This document shows, in pieces, positions 34,717 through 43,841 of a stretch of DNA of 64,000 nt (its first letter is position 1; each line of letters begins with the position of its first letter). Both the position numbers and the translations under genes were made by a program. Source of the DNA: VRUE01 sp963764365. Lineage in GTDB: Bacteria > Actinomycetota > Thermoleophilia > Solirubrobacterales > 70-9. The stretch is from assembly GCA_963764365.1 (NCBI GenBank), contig CAVXSI010000012.1, positions 1 to 64,000 on the forward strand, in the 5' to 3' direction. The notes beneath the pieces were generated by a model. That model was not told the origin of the DNA. It saw nothing but the letters and a program-made list of their open reading frames with translations, and did not search any database.

Positions 34717-36279
34717 TCATTGCCCGACCAGCTCCCGGGCGCGCAGCGCCAGCCAGAACTCGATCCGGTCGTGGGCGCGCGAGAGGTCGCGGCCGGTCAG
34801 CTCCTCGACCTTGCGCATCCGGTAGCGCAGCGTGTGGCGGTGGCAGTAGACCTCGCGGGCGGCGCGCTCCCACTGGCCGTTCTGTTCGATGAACGCCTCC
34901 AGAGAGCGCAGCAGCTCGCCGCCGTACTCCTCGTCGCCCTGCTCGATCGGGCCGAGGACGCTGTCGCAGTAGAGGCCGAGCGCCTCGTCGTCCTGGATCG
35001 AGAGCAACAGCGTGAAGGCACCGAGATCGCGCCACGAGGCGACCTCCGGCCCGCTGCCGTTCTGCGCGAAGGCGGTCGCCTCGAGCGCGCAGCGCGCCTC
35101 GTGGAAGGAGTGGCGCAGCTCCTCGGGCGGCGCCGGGCGGCTGGCCGCGGCGCGCACCGCGCCGCGCTCTTTGACCAGCGCCCGGCGGGCTTCGGAGGCG
35201 AGGTCGACGGGATCGCGGTCGGCCGCGTCGACGACCGCGCAGAGCAGCTCGTGGCCACCGCTGGCGTGCGGCGCGACGACGGCCGGGCAGGCGTCGGCGG
35301 CGAGCGCCCGCTCCAGCGCCGGCTCGGCGGCCGAGGGGTCGTCGAGGTCGAAGACCAGCACCGCGGCCTCGTCGCCGATCCCGAACGGCTCCAGCCGGCG
35401 GCGCAGCTCGGAGGGGTCGAGGCGGCCGCCGAAGGCGCCGGCCAGCACGTCGCCGGCGAGCCTGCGCTCGGTCTCGCGGGCGACCCGGCGGCGCATCAGC
35501 TCGAGCGCGACGACGGCGACCGCCTGCTGCAGGATCAGCCGCTCGAAGTCGCCGAGGCCGCCCGAGTCGCGGACGATCACCACCCAGGCCTGCGGCGGCC
35601 CGCCGCCGGGCGAGATCACCGGGTGGGCGAGGGCGCGGCCGGCGATCGACGGGTGGGTGGGGACGAAGGGGTGGCCGTCGGCGGTGTGGCCGAGCGCTTC
35701 GTCACGGATCGCGGTCACCGCCTCGGCCGAGAGCTCGCGGCGGAAGCCGCGGCCGGCGAGGCGCTCGCCGCGGCCGTTGAGGATCGCCACCGTGCCGCCG
35801 ACCGCCGAGGCGATCGTCGCCACGATCTCCTCCAGGCCGCGCTCTTCGAGGACCAGCCGCTCGAGCCGCCGCTGCACGGCGATGCCCCGCTGCAGCACCT
35901 CGTACTGCTCGTTGACCAGCTTCACGGAGGCCTTCTCGGTGATCGCGATGAACGGGGTCGAGTAGGGCACCTCGAACAGCGGGAAGTCGCGTTTGACCGC
36001 CTCGCCGAGCAGCGCTTTCGGCATCTTCTTGTGGGTCAGGCCGGTGCCGAAGCCGAGCCCGGCGAGGTTGTGCTCGGCCAGCAGGCGAATGTAGGCGCGC
36101 TGCTTGGCGGCGCTGTCGAGCGGGATCCCGGTGGTCAGCATCAGCTCGCCGCCGGAGAGCCACGGGGTCGGGTCCTCCAGCTCGGAGATATGGATCCAGC
36201 GGACCGGAGCCTCGGCCGCCTGGGTGCCCGCCGCGAGGTCGAGGCCGAGCTCGTCGAGCAGGCTCTGCACGGTCAGCAT
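34717..36279 (-). CDS. PucR-family transcriptional regulator
   Basis: A 520-residue regulator. The N-terminal PucR ligand domain (residues 1-125: MLTVQSLLDE...RWIHISELEDPTPWLSGGELMLTTG) is followed by a GAF/CdaR-like middle and a C-terminal PucR helix-turn-helix (EVYCHRHTLRYRMRKVEELTGRDL). Relatives control purine, GABA, polyamine or sugar-diacid catabolism in response to small molecules. It begins 7 bp after the class III aminotransferase on the same strand, so it very likely regulates this island, including the divergent transporter promoter. Confidence 0.92.
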   Translation of the reverse strand: MLTVQSLLDELGLDLAAGTQAAEAPVRWIHISELEDPTPWLSGGELMLTTGIPLDSAAKQRAYIRLLAEHNLAGLGFGTGLTHKKMPKALLGEAVKRDFPLFEVPYSTPFIAITEKASVKLVNEQYEVLQRGIAVQRRLERLVLEERGLEEIVATIASAVGGTVAILNGRGERLAGRGFRRELSAEAVTAIRDEALGHTADGHPFVPTHPSIAGRALAHPVISPGGGPPQAWVVIVRDSGGLGDFERLILQQAVAVVALELMRRRVARETERRLAGDVLAGAFGGRLDPSELRRRLEPFGIGDEAAVLVFDLDDPSAAEPALERALAADACPAVVAPHASGGHELLCAVVDAADRDPVDLASEARRALVKERGAVRAAASRPAPPEELRHSFHEARCALEATAFAQNGSGPEVASWRDLGAFTLLLSIQDDEALGLYCDSVLGPIEQGDEEYGGELLRSLEAFIEQNGQWERAAREVYCHRHTLRYRMRKVEELTGRDLSRAHDRIEFWLALRARELVGQ

Positions 36280-36286
36280 CGCGTGC

Positions 36287-37672
36287 CTATCTCTGGACCC
36301 GCTCCCAGGCGTCGGAGAGAACCCCGCGAAGCACGTCGTGCATCTCTTCGAACTGCTCGGTGTCGCAGATCAGCGGTGGGGCGAGCTGGATCACCGGGTC
36401 GCCGCGGTCGTCGGCGCGGCAGATCAACCCGCGGCGGTAGAGCTCGCCGGAGAGGAAGCCGCGCAGCAAGTCCTCCGCCTCCTGCTCGTCGAAGCTCTCC
36501 TTCGTCTCCTTGTCTTTGACCAGCTCGATCGCCTGGAAGAAGCCGGCGCCGCGCACGTCGCCGACGATCGGCAGGTCGTGCAGGGTCTCGAGCATCTGCC
36601 GGAACTCGCCCTCCTTGGCGAGCACGTGGCCGCAGAGATCCTCGCGCTCGAACACGTCGAGGTTGGCCATCGCGACCGCCGCGGCGACCGGGTGGCCGGC
36701 GAAGGTGAAGCCGTGGGCGAAGGACTCCTCGCCCTGCATGAACGGCTCGGCGACGCGGTCGGAGGCGACGACCGCGCCCATCGGCGCGTAGGCCGAGGTC
36801 AGCGCCTTCGCCATCGTGACGATGTCGGGGACGTAGCCGAAGCGTTCGTTGCCGAAGTAGTGGCCGAGCCGGCCCCAGGCGCAGATCACCTCGTCGGAGA
36901 TCATCAGCACGTCGTAGCGGTCGCAGATCTCGCGCACCCGCTCGAAGTAGCCCTCGGGCGGGACGAAGCAGCCGCCGGCGTTCTGAACCGGCTCGAGGAT
37001 CACCGCGGCGACCGTGTCCGGCCCCTCGAACACGATCCGCTCCTCGATCGCGTCCGCCGCCCAGAGCGGGTGGCGATCGACCGGCCAGCGGTAGAGGTTG
37101 GTGTTCGGCACGTGGCAGCCGCCCGGCGCCAGCGGCTCGAACTGCGAGCGCAGCTCGGTGATCCCGGTCGCCGAGAGGGCGCCGAGCGAGGTGCCGTGGT
37201 AGGCGATCTCGCGGGCGATCGTCTTGTGCTTCTGGCCGTTGCCGCGCATCCGGTGGTAGTTGCGGGCCAGCTTCAGCGCCGACTCGACCGCCTCCGAGCC
37301 GCCGGAGGTGAAGAAGACGCGGTTGAGGTCGCCGGGGGCGAGGGCGGCGATCCGCGCCGCCAGTTCGATCGCCCGCGGGTGGGCGTAGCTCCACAGCGTG
37401 TAGAAGTCGAGCTCTTCGACCTGGCGCGCCGCCGCTTCGCCCAGCTCGCTGCGGCCGTGGCCGGCGTTGACGCAGAACAGCGCCGAGAGGCCGTCGAGGT
37501 AGCGGTTGCCCCGGTCGTCGTAGACGTAGCAGCCCTCGCCGCGGGCGATGATCGGGATCTCGTGGCCGGGGCCGTAGGAGCCCATCCGCGAGAAGTGCAT
37601 CCAGAGGTGCCGCATCGCCTGCTCCTGGAGCTCCGCACCTACCGACTCGGTGGTCTGCGACGCGATCGCCAT
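36287..37672 (-). CDS. Class III PLP aminotransferase, putrescine/beta-alanine-pyruvate type
   Basis: A 461-residue omega-aminotransferase. The PLP lysine is in TMAKALTSAYAPMGAVV. The family stretches FTSGGSEAVESALKLAR, AYHGTSLGALSATG, EPVQNAGGCFVPP and ISDEVICAWGR are all present. It is most like putrescine- or spermidine-pyruvate aminotransferases (SpuC style). It is divergent from potA across a 222-bp regulatory region and is followed by pucR (7 bp). The amino donor is inferred from context. Confidence 0.9.
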   Translation of the reverse strand: MAIASQTTESVGAELQEQAMRHLWMHFSRMGSYGPGHEIPIIARGEGCYVYDDRGNRYLDGLSALFCVNAGHGRSELGEAAARQVEELDFYTLWSYAHPRAIELAARIAALAPGDLNRVFFTSGGSEAVESALKLARNYHRMRGNGQKHKTIAREIAYHGTSLGALSATGITELRSQFEPLAPGGCHVPNTNLYRWPVDRHPLWAADAIEERIVFEGPDTVAAVILEPVQNAGGCFVPPEGYFERVREICDRYDVLMISDEVICAWGRLGHYFGNERFGYVPDIVTMAKALTSAYAPMGAVVASDRVAEPFMQGEESFAHGFTFAGHPVAAAVAMANLDVFEREDLCGHVLAKEGEFRQMLETLHDLPIVGDVRGAGFFQAIELVKDKETKESFDEQEAEDLLRGFLSGELYRRGLICRADDRGDPVIQLAPPLICDTEQFEEMHDVLRGVLSDAWERVQR

Positions 37673-37771
37673 GCGATTCCGTCTCCTCTCGTGGTTACGA
37701 CGTTCTGGACAACGCTAGCTCGGAAAGACATCCTTGGCAAGTGGTCATTGGGTCAAGTGAAATCGTAGCTC

Positions 37772-37788
37772 TTGTACAGATTGCACAA
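37772..37788. promoter_or_regulatory. Imperfect palindrome, candidate operator in the divergent promoter region
   Basis: TTGTACAGATTGCACAA has 7-bp arms matching at six positions. It lies midway between the divergent aminotransferase and potA starts, in an AT-richer stretch, as expected for a regulator such as the neighbouring PucR protein. The binding protein is not known. Confidence 0.4.
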
Positions 37789-37823
37789 AAACGTGCCATC
37801 AATTCGGGGGAAATTCCCTGCCG

Positions 37824-37856
37824 GCCGCCTCGTAGCGGTACTGTCTACGAGGCGGC
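37824..37856. promoter_or_regulatory. Perfect 12-bp inverted repeat upstream of potA
   Basis: GCCGCCTCGTAG (37824-37835) and CTACGAGGCGGC (37845-37856) with a 9-nt spacer lie 38 bp before the potA ATG. It could be an operator or a hairpin in the transcript leader. Confidence 0.5.
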
Positions 37857-37894
37857 TCGGGAGGCTCCACGCTGGACAACAGATTTGGATGTGA

Positions 37895-39079
37895 ATGGAC
37901 AGCGACAGTCCGAGTGTTGAGCTAAACGGAGTAACGAAGCGCTTCGACAGCCTCGTCGCTGTCGACGATCTCAGCTTGGAGCTGGGCCACGGCGAGTTCT
38001 TCACCCTGCTCGGGCCGAGCGGCTGCGGCAAGACGACCACCCTGCGGATGCTCGCCGGCTTCGAGCGGCCGAGCGAGGGACGGATCCGGATCGAGGGCGA
38101 GGACGTCGCCGAGCTGCCGCCGCACCGGCGGCCGACCAACACCGTGTTCCAGAGCTACGCCCTCTTCCCCCACCTCAGCGTCGAGGACAACGTCGCCTTC
38201 GGGCTGCGGCGCAAGCGGGTCGCGAAGGAGGAGACCCGGCGGCGGGTCGGCGCCGAGCTGGAGCGGGTCGGACTGGCGGCGGAGGCGAAGCGCCGCCCGG
38301 CGCAGCTCTCCGGCGGCATGCAGCAGCGGGTGGCGCTGGCTCGCGCCCTGGTCAACCTGCCGAAGGTGCTGCTGCTCGACGAGCCGCTCGGCGCGCTCGA
38401 CCTGAAGCTGCGCAAGGGCCTGCAGGTGGAGCTGAAGAAGATCCAGCGCGAGGTCGGGATCACCTTCGTCTACGTCACCCACGACCAGGAGGAGGCGCTG
38501 ACGATGAGCGACCGGATCGCGGTGATGAACGGTGGCCGGGTCGAGCAGGTCGGCGACCCCGAGCAGGTCTACGAGCACCCGGCGACCACCTTCGTCGCCG
38601 GCTTCATCGGCGTCTCCAACCTGATGCCGGCGACGGTCAGCGGCTCGCGCGAGGTGCGGCTCGAGGGCGGTCAGACGATCGCCGCCGACGCCGCCGGGTT
38701 CTCCGCCGGCGAGCGCTGCCATGCGGTCGTGCGGCCCGAGAAGCTGCGGGTCGAGACGGCCGACGCGGGGAGCAGCCGGGGAGCCGCGAGCAATGGCCGG
38801 CCGCAGGTCGAGGGAGTGGTCGAGAGCTCGCTCTACCTCGGCACGTCGACCCAGATCGCGGTCGCCCTCGGAGACGGGGTGCGGATGACGGTCCTGGTCC
38901 CGAACGCCGACGAGGCGCAGCGGCAGCGGCTGCCGGGCGGCGGGGCGCGGGTTGCGCTGAGCTGGGAGGCCGAGCACATGCACCTCGTGCGTGAGTCGCC
39001 GCGGGGCGGCGCGGGCACGAGCGAGCCGGGGCGGGGCGGGGCAGAATCGACCGAGTTGGAAACAACGACGAGAGGATGA
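37895..39079 (+). CDS. potA: Spermidine/putrescine-type ABC transporter ATP-binding protein
   Basis: A 394-residue ABC ATPase. Walker A GPSGCGKTT is near residues 39-47, the Q-loop in VFQSYALFPHLSV, the signature LSGGMQQR, Walker B LLLDEPLGALD, and the switch His in VTHDQEEA. A TOBE domain occupies residues 290-375, followed by a low-complexity Gly/Ser tail. It energises import through the permeases encoded downstream. The stop overlaps the potD-like start as ATGA, so the genes form one operon. Confidence 0.93.
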   Translation: MDSDSPSVELNGVTKRFDSLVAVDDLSLELGHGEFFTLLGPSGCGKTTTLRMLAGFERPSEGRIRIEGEDVAELPPHRRPTNTVFQSYALFPHLSVEDNVAFGLRRKRVAKEETRRRVGAELERVGLAAEAKRRPAQLSGGMQQRVALARALVNLPKVLLLDEPLGALDLKLRKGLQVELKKIQREVGITFVYVTHDQEEALTMSDRIAVMNGGRVEQVGDPEQVYEHPATTFVAGFIGVSNLMPATVSGSREVRLEGGQTIAADAAGFSAGERCHAVVRPEKLRVETADAGSSRGAASNGRPQVEGVVESSLYLGTSTQIAVALGDGVRMTVLVPNADEAQRQRLPGGGARVALSWEAEHMHLVRESPRGGAGTSEPGRGGAESTELETTTRG

Positions 39080-40233
39080 GTCAGATGGTGAGCCCGAAGG
39101 CGAACGACAGAGGTACGCTGGCGGCGATCGCCGCCACGGTGGCGGCACTCGCGCTGGCGCTGGGCCTGACGGCCTGCGGAAGCGGTGGCGGCGAAGGCGG
39201 GACGGTGAAGCTGGAAGGCAAGCCGTCGGGCAGCCTGACGATCTCCAACTGGCCGCTCTACATCGATCCCGGCAAGGAAGGGACCGTCGCCAACTTCGAA
39301 AAGGCGACCGGGATCAAGGTCAAGTACATCGAAGACGTCAACGACAACGCCGAATTCTTCGGCAAGGTCCAGCCGCTGCTCGAACAGGGCGAATCGGGCG
39401 GCCGCAGCATCTTCGTCGTCACCGACTGGATGGCGAACAAGATGCACGAACTCGGCTACCTGCAGACGATCGACAAGGAAGGCATCCCCAACGTCGAGAA
39501 GAACCTGGTGCCCTCGCTGCAGCACCCGGGCTTCGACCCCAACCGCGACTTCAGCGTGCCCTGGCAGAGCGGCATGGGCGGCGTGATCGTGCGCACCGAC
39601 CTGGCCCCCGAAGTGCGCTCGGTCTGCGACCTGTTTGACCCCAAGTACAAGGGCAAGGTCGACTTCCTCAGCGAACTGCGGGAAACGGTGCCGCTGGTGA
39701 TGACCTGCGAAGGGGTCAACCCCGAAGAAGCGACCGAAGCAGACTGGATGAACGCGATCGAAAAGATCAAAGGCGCGGTCAGCTCGGGGCAGATTCGCCG
39801 CTTCACCGGCAACGACTACGCGCGCGACCTGACCAGCGGCGACGCGGTCGCGGTGATCGGCTGGTCGGGCGACGCGGTGCAGCTGCAGGCCGACAACCCG
39901 AACATCGAATGGCGCAATCCGACCGAGGGCTGCAGCCTCTGGTCGGACAACATGGTGATCCCGGTCGGCGCTCCCAACCCGACCGCGGCCGAGGCCTGGA
40001 TGAACTACGTCTACGAGCCGAAGGTGCAGGCGAACATCGCCGAATACGTCAACTACGTGACGCCGGTTGAAGGGGTGAAGCCGATCCTCGCCAAGCGCGA
40101 ACCGGAACTGGCGGAAAACCAGCTGATCTTCCCCAGCACCGAATTCACCAAGGGCTGCTTCAGCCAGGCACAGCTCTCCGGCGAAGAGGAAGAGGCCGTG
40201 ACCAAGGCGTGGAACGCCGTGCTGAACGGCTGA
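39076..40233 (+). CDS. potD: Polyamine-type substrate-binding lipoprotein
   Basis: A 385-residue solute-binding protein. The lipoprotein signal peptide ends in the lipobox LTAC (Cys near residue 34), followed by a Ser/Gly linker. The mature part begins SGSLTISNWPLYIDP, close to the opening of PotD/PotF. Aromatic and acidic residues suited to polyamine binding are present (NWPLYI, WSGDAVQLQ). It captures putrescine or spermidine outside the membrane, by family. It overlaps potA by 4 bp; potB follows after 1 bp. Confidence 0.9.
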   Translation: MSQMVSPKANDRGTLAAIAATVAALALALGLTACGSGGGEGGTVKLEGKPSGSLTISNWPLYIDPGKEGTVANFEKATGIKVKYIEDVNDNAEFFGKVQPLLEQGESGGRSIFVVTDWMANKMHELGYLQTIDKEGIPNVEKNLVPSLQHPGFDPNRDFSVPWQSGMGGVIVRTDLAPEVRSVCDLFDPKYKGKVDFLSELRETVPLVMTCEGVNPEEATEADWMNAIEKIKGAVSSGQIRRFTGNDYARDLTSGDAVAVIGWSGDAVQLQADNPNIEWRNPTEGCSLWSDNMVIPVGAPNPTAAEAWMNYVYEPKVQANIAEYVNYVTPVEGVKPILAKREPELAENQLIFPSTEFTKGCFSQAQLSGEEEEAVTKAWNAVLNG

Positions 40234-40234
40234 G

Positions 40235-41092
40235 ATGACCGCACGCCGCCGGATCGTCCCCTACTTCCTGCTCGGGCCGGGGACGATCTGGCTGGTCGTG
40301 TTCTTCGTCGTGCCCCTCTTCTACCTGGGGTACCTCTCGCTCGAGTCGGGCGTGGTCGGCAGCCTCAGCTTCACCTGGAACTGGGGCAACTACAGCGAAG
40401 CGCTGTCGCTCTACGACACCCAGTTCGTGCGCTCCTTCATCTACGCCGGGGCGGCGACGCTGATCTGCCTCGTCGTCGCCTACCCGCTCGCCTACACGAT
40501 CGCCTTCCGCGCCGGCCGGTGGCGCAACGCGCTGCTGTTCGCGGTCGTCGCTCCGTTCTTCACCACCTACCTGATCCGCACCCTGGCCTGGGAGACGATC
40601 CTCTCCGACCAGAGCCCGGTGGTCGAAGTGCTGAAGTTCATCGGCGCGGTGCCGTCGGGCGGGCACGTGCTGGCGACCGGCAGCGCCGTGATCGCCGGCC
40701 TCACCTACAACTTCCTGCCGTTCATGCTGCTGCCGATCTACGCCAGCCTCGAGCAGGTCGACGAGCGGCTGATCGAGGCGGCGAAGGACCTCTACTCCTC
40801 CTCGCGCTCGGCCTTCTGGCGGGTGACGCTGCCGCTCTCGGCGCCGGGGATCGTCGCCGGCACGCTGCTCACCTTCATCCCCGCCGCCGGCGACTACATC
40901 AACGCCCAGTTCCTCGGCAGCGCCGGCAACCAGATGATCGGCAACGTGATCCAGTCGCTCTACAAGACGCAGCTCGACTACCCTGCCGCGGCGGCGCTCT
41001 CGTTCGTGCTGATGGCGCTGATCATGTTCGCGGTGATCGTCTACATCCGCTTCGCCGGCAGCGAGGCGCTGATGGGCGAGGAGGCGAAATAG
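40235..41092 (+). CDS. potB: Polyamine-type ABC transporter permease, PotB-like
   Basis: A 285-residue inner-membrane permease with six hydrophobic segments. The EAA loop AAKDLYSSSRSAFWRVTLPLSAPGI contacts the ATPase. It opens with YFLLGPGTIWLVVFFVVPL, typical of PotB/PotH. The start is 1 bp after the potD stop, and the next permease begins immediately after its own stop. Confidence 0.92.
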   Translation: MTARRRIVPYFLLGPGTIWLVVFFVVPLFYLGYLSLESGVVGSLSFTWNWGNYSEALSLYDTQFVRSFIYAGAATLICLVVAYPLAYTIAFRAGRWRNALLFAVVAPFFTTYLIRTLAWETILSDQSPVVEVLKFIGAVPSGGHVLATGSAVIAGLTYNFLPFMLLPIYASLEQVDERLIEAAKDLYSSSRSAFWRVTLPLSAPGIVAGTLLTFIPAAGDYINAQFLGSAGNQMIGNVIQSLYKTQLDYPAAAALSFVLMALIMFAVIVYIRFAGSEALMGEEAK

Positions 41093-41953
41093 ATGAAGGA
41101 CGCCTGGCGCTGGCTGCGCGAGCACGCGGTGAACATCGTCGCCGGGCTGGTCGTCGCCTACATGCTGATCCCGATCGCGGTCATCTTCGTCTTCTCCTTC
41201 AACGACCCGGCCGGCAAGTACAACTTCACCTGGGTCGGCTTCACCCTCAAGCACTGGGCCAACGCCTTCGGTATCCCCGAACTGAACAGCGCCCTGCTGA
41301 CCAGCCTCAAACTGGCAGTGCTGGCGACGTTGATCTCGACCGCGATCGGAACGCTGATGGCGCTCGGCCTGGTCCGCCACCGGTTCCACGGGCGGCGGGC
41401 GGCGAACTTCCTGATCGTGATCCCGATGGCGACGCCGGAGATCGTCATGGGCGCCTCGCTGCTCTCCTTCTTCCTCATCCTCAGCCAGCCGCAGCTCGGC
41501 TTCCAGACGCTGCTGATCGCCCACGTGATGTTCTGCATCAGCTTCGTCGTCGTCGTCGTGCGCTCGCGACTGATCGGCTTCGACCGCAACCTCGAGGAGG
41601 CGGCGCAGGACCTCGGCGCCAGCTCGTTCGAGACCTTCCGGCTGGTGACGCTGCCGTTGATCATGCCCGGGATCGTCGGCGCCGGCCTGCTCGCCTTCGC
41701 GCTCTCGATCGACGACTTCGTCATCTCCAACTTCAACTCGGGGACGACGGTGACCTTCCCGCTCTACATCTACGGCGCCGCCCAGCGCGGGATCCCGGTC
41801 GAGGTGAACGTGATCGCGATGATCATCTTCGGGGTGACCGTGCTGGCGATGGCATTCACCGTCGTACAGCAGCGGCGGGCCGAGAAGCTGGCCGCGGTCC
41901 GCCCTGAGCAGGAGGTTGCCCCGGTGCCGCTGGGCGCCGCTGGAGCCGCATGA
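41093..41953 (+). CDS. potC: Polyamine-type ABC transporter permease, PotC-like
   Basis: A 286-residue permease with six membrane segments and the EAA loop EEAAQDLGASSFETFRLVTLPLIMPGI. LSIDDFVISNFNSG is a hallmark of PotC/PotI. ATG at 41093 directly follows the potB stop. The C-terminal tail is short and alanine rich. The stop is 15 bp before beta element 4. Confidence 0.92.
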   Translation: MKDAWRWLREHAVNIVAGLVVAYMLIPIAVIFVFSFNDPAGKYNFTWVGFTLKHWANAFGIPELNSALLTSLKLAVLATLISTAIGTLMALGLVRHRFHGRRAANFLIVIPMATPEIVMGASLLSFFLILSQPQLGFQTLLIAHVMFCISFVVVVVRSRLIGFDRNLEEAAQDLGASSFETFRLVTLPLIMPGIVGAGLLAFALSIDDFVISNFNSGTTVTFPLYIYGAAQRGIPVEVNVIAMIIFGVTVLAMAFTVVQQRRAEKLAAVRPEQEVAPVPLGAAGAA

Positions 41954-41967
41954 CGGTCGCCGACGGG

Positions 41968-42099
41968 GAAGGTCGGGAGTCGCCTCGCCGAGTGCCTACC
42001 ACCGCCCTTTGGGCGGTGGAATTTGGTGCCGCTTCGCGGCACGGGATCACCCGCCGGGAGCCGCTTCGCGAGGCATCGGCGAGGCGACTCCCGACCTTC
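41968..42099 (-). ncRNA. Beta-family palindromic element, copy 4
   Basis: Arms 41968-41997 and 42071-42099 form a 29-bp stem with one bulged G. Read on the minus strand, the core is CCTCGCGAAGCGG, a variable stretch, GTGATCC, hairpin GTGCCGCGAAGCGGCAC, CAAATTCCACC, hairpin CGCCCAAAGGGCG, GGTAGGCA. This is the same order as copies 1-3 with an unrelated stem. It lies between potC and the CoA-acylating aldehyde dehydrogenase, reversed relative to both. Confidence 0.6.
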
Positions 42100-42113
42100 T
42101 CGTGGTCACGGGC

Positions 42114-43556
42114 ATGAGGCTCCGCAACTACATCGGGGGGGCCTGGTGCGAGGCGGGCCGGGTGGAAGAGCTGGAGGATGTGGACCCAGCCACCGGGGAG
42201 GTCGTGGCGACGGTGCCGCTGTCGGGGGAAACTGAGATACGGGAAGCGATGGAAGCTGCGCGGGCGGCGCAGCCTGGCTGGCGGGCGGTGCCGCCGCAGC
42301 GGCGGGCGCGGGCGGTGCTGGCCCTGCGCGACGGGCTGCTGGAGCGCCGCGAGGAGCTGGCGGCGCTGGTCTGCGCCGACATGGGCAAGACGCTGGAGGA
42401 TGCCGACGGCGAGGTCGGGCGCGGGATCGAGTCGGTCGAGTCGGCGGCAGCGATCCCCCACCTGCTGAAGGGCGAGACGCTGGAGGGGGTAGCCGAGGGC
42501 GTCGACGTCGAGCTGCTGCGCCAGCCGGTCGGAGTGGTGGCGGCGATCACCCCGTTCAACTTCCCGGCGATGATCCCGCTCTGGTTCCTGCCCTACGCGA
42601 TCGCCTGCGGCAACTCGTTCCTGCTCAAGCCCTCCGAGCAGGACCCGCGGCCGGCGGCGCTGATCGCCGAGGTCGTCGACTCGGTCGCGGAGATCCCCGC
42701 CGGCGTCTTCAACCTCGTCCACGGCGGGCGCGAGGCGGTCGGCGCGATCCTCGACGAGCCGGGGATCGACGCGGTCTCCTTCGTCGGCCGGGCGGAGACG
42801 GCGCGGATGGTGGCCGAGCGGGCCGCCGCGAGCGGCAAGCGGGCACAGGCGCTGGGCGGGGCGAAGAACTCGCTGGTCGTGATGCCCGACGCCGACCTCG
42901 AGCGGGCGCTGCCGGCGATCGTGGGCTCGGCCTTCGGCGCCGCCGGGCAGCGCTGCCTGGCCGGCTCTGTCTGCGTCGTGGTCGGCGACGAGGCGCGGCG
43001 AACGCGGGTGCGAGCGGCGCTGGTCGCCGCCGCCGGGGAGCTGAAGGTCGGCGCGGGCGACGATCCCGAGACCGACGTCTGCCCGATGGTCTCGGCCGCG
43101 GAGCGCGAGCGGATCGTCGCCGCGATCGGCCGCGCCGAGGGGGCCGGGGCGGAGCTGCTGCTCGACGGGCGGGGCGACGCCGGGCCCGTCGGAACGCTGC
43201 TCGGGCCGACGATCGCCGCCGTCGCCGACCACCAGTGCGAGCTGGCCCGCGAGGAGCTGTTCGGTCCCCTGCTGACTCTGGTCGAGGTGGCCGATCTCGA
43301 CGCGGCACTCGAGTTCGTCAACGGCAGCCGCTACGGCAACGCGGGCGCGATCTTCACCCGTTCGGGCGAGTCGGCGCGGCGCTACCGCTACGGCGCGGAC
43401 GCCGGGATGCTCGGCGTCAACGTCGGTGTGCCGGCCCCGGTCGCCTGGTTCCCCTTCGCCGGCTGGGACGACTCATGCGACGGCGACCTGCACGCGAACG
43501 GGACCGACGCGGTCGACTTCTATACGCGGAAGAAGGTCATCACCAGTCGCTGGTAG
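42114..43556 (+). CDS. CoA-acylating methylmalonate-semialdehyde dehydrogenase-like ALDH
   Basis: A 480-residue aldehyde dehydrogenase of the MmsA/IolA group. NYIGGAW is near the start, PFNFPAMIPLWFLPYAIACGN is distinctive of MmsA, and the catalytic Cys is in GAAGQRCLAGS. MmsA enzymes make propionyl- or acetyl-CoA from (methyl)malonate semialdehyde; malonate semialdehyde would arise from beta-alanine, a plausible polyamine product. ATG at 42114 is used, with a GTG 12 bp upstream as alternative. Beta element 4 ends 14 bp upstream, and the stop lies in the left arm of gamma element 2. Confidence 0.9.
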   Translation: MRLRNYIGGAWCEAGRVEELEDVDPATGEVVATVPLSGETEIREAMEAARAAQPGWRAVPPQRRARAVLALRDGLLERREELAALVCADMGKTLEDADGEVGRGIESVESAAAIPHLLKGETLEGVAEGVDVELLRQPVGVVAAITPFNFPAMIPLWFLPYAIACGNSFLLKPSEQDPRPAALIAEVVDSVAEIPAGVFNLVHGGREAVGAILDEPGIDAVSFVGRAETARMVAERAAASGKRAQALGGAKNSLVVMPDADLERALPAIVGSAFGAAGQRCLAGSVCVVVGDEARRTRVRAALVAAAGELKVGAGDDPETDVCPMVSAAERERIVAAIGRAEGAGAELLLDGRGDAGPVGTLLGPTIAAVADHQCELAREELFGPLLTLVEVADLDAALEFVNGSRYGNAGAIFTRSGESARRYRYGADAGMLGVNVGVPAPVAWFPFAGWDDSCDGDLHANGTDAVDFYTRKKVITSRW

Positions 43557-43650
43557 GGCGGGGACGGGTGTCCCTCGCCCGGACAATCGCCGGTCTGATG
43601 AGACCGGCGATTTGAGTATCCGCCCGTTCGAGGGACACCCGACCCCGCCC
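43556..43650 (-). ncRNA. Gamma-family palindromic element, copy 2
   Basis: Arms of 22 bp (43556-43577 with 43629-43650) have one mismatch. Read on the minus strand: AACGGGCGGATACTCAA, a perfect 12-bp hairpin (ATCGCCGGTCT with AGACCGGCGAT), GTCCGGGC. The core matches copy 1; the arms (GGGTGTCCCTCG type) do not. Confidence 0.6.
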
Positions 43651-43762
43651 GGCGCACGCCTACGGTCGGCGGGGGAGCGGGTCGGTGCGAAAAACAGGGC
43701 GCCGCTGCGCCGGAGGGACCCCCCACCCCTCCCTCACGAGCGCTTCGTTTGAGCGGGTGCGA

Positions 43763-43817
43763 GGGGACGAGCCGGGAGTTGACCACCGTATTGGGCGGTT
43801 AACTCCCGGCACGTCCC
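43763..43817 (-). repeat. Epsilon-family hairpin, copy 1
   Basis: GGGGACG, GCCGGGAGTT and inner short stems pair with AACTCCCGGC and CGTCCCC, with single mismatches between blocks. Read on the minus strand it aligns base by base with the hairpin at 57254-57306 (GGACGTGCCGG, CCGCCC, ATA, GG, CAACT, CCGGC, CGTC). Confidence 0.5.
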
Positions 43818-43841
43818 CCAGCGGCCGATTTGGAAGCCGAT

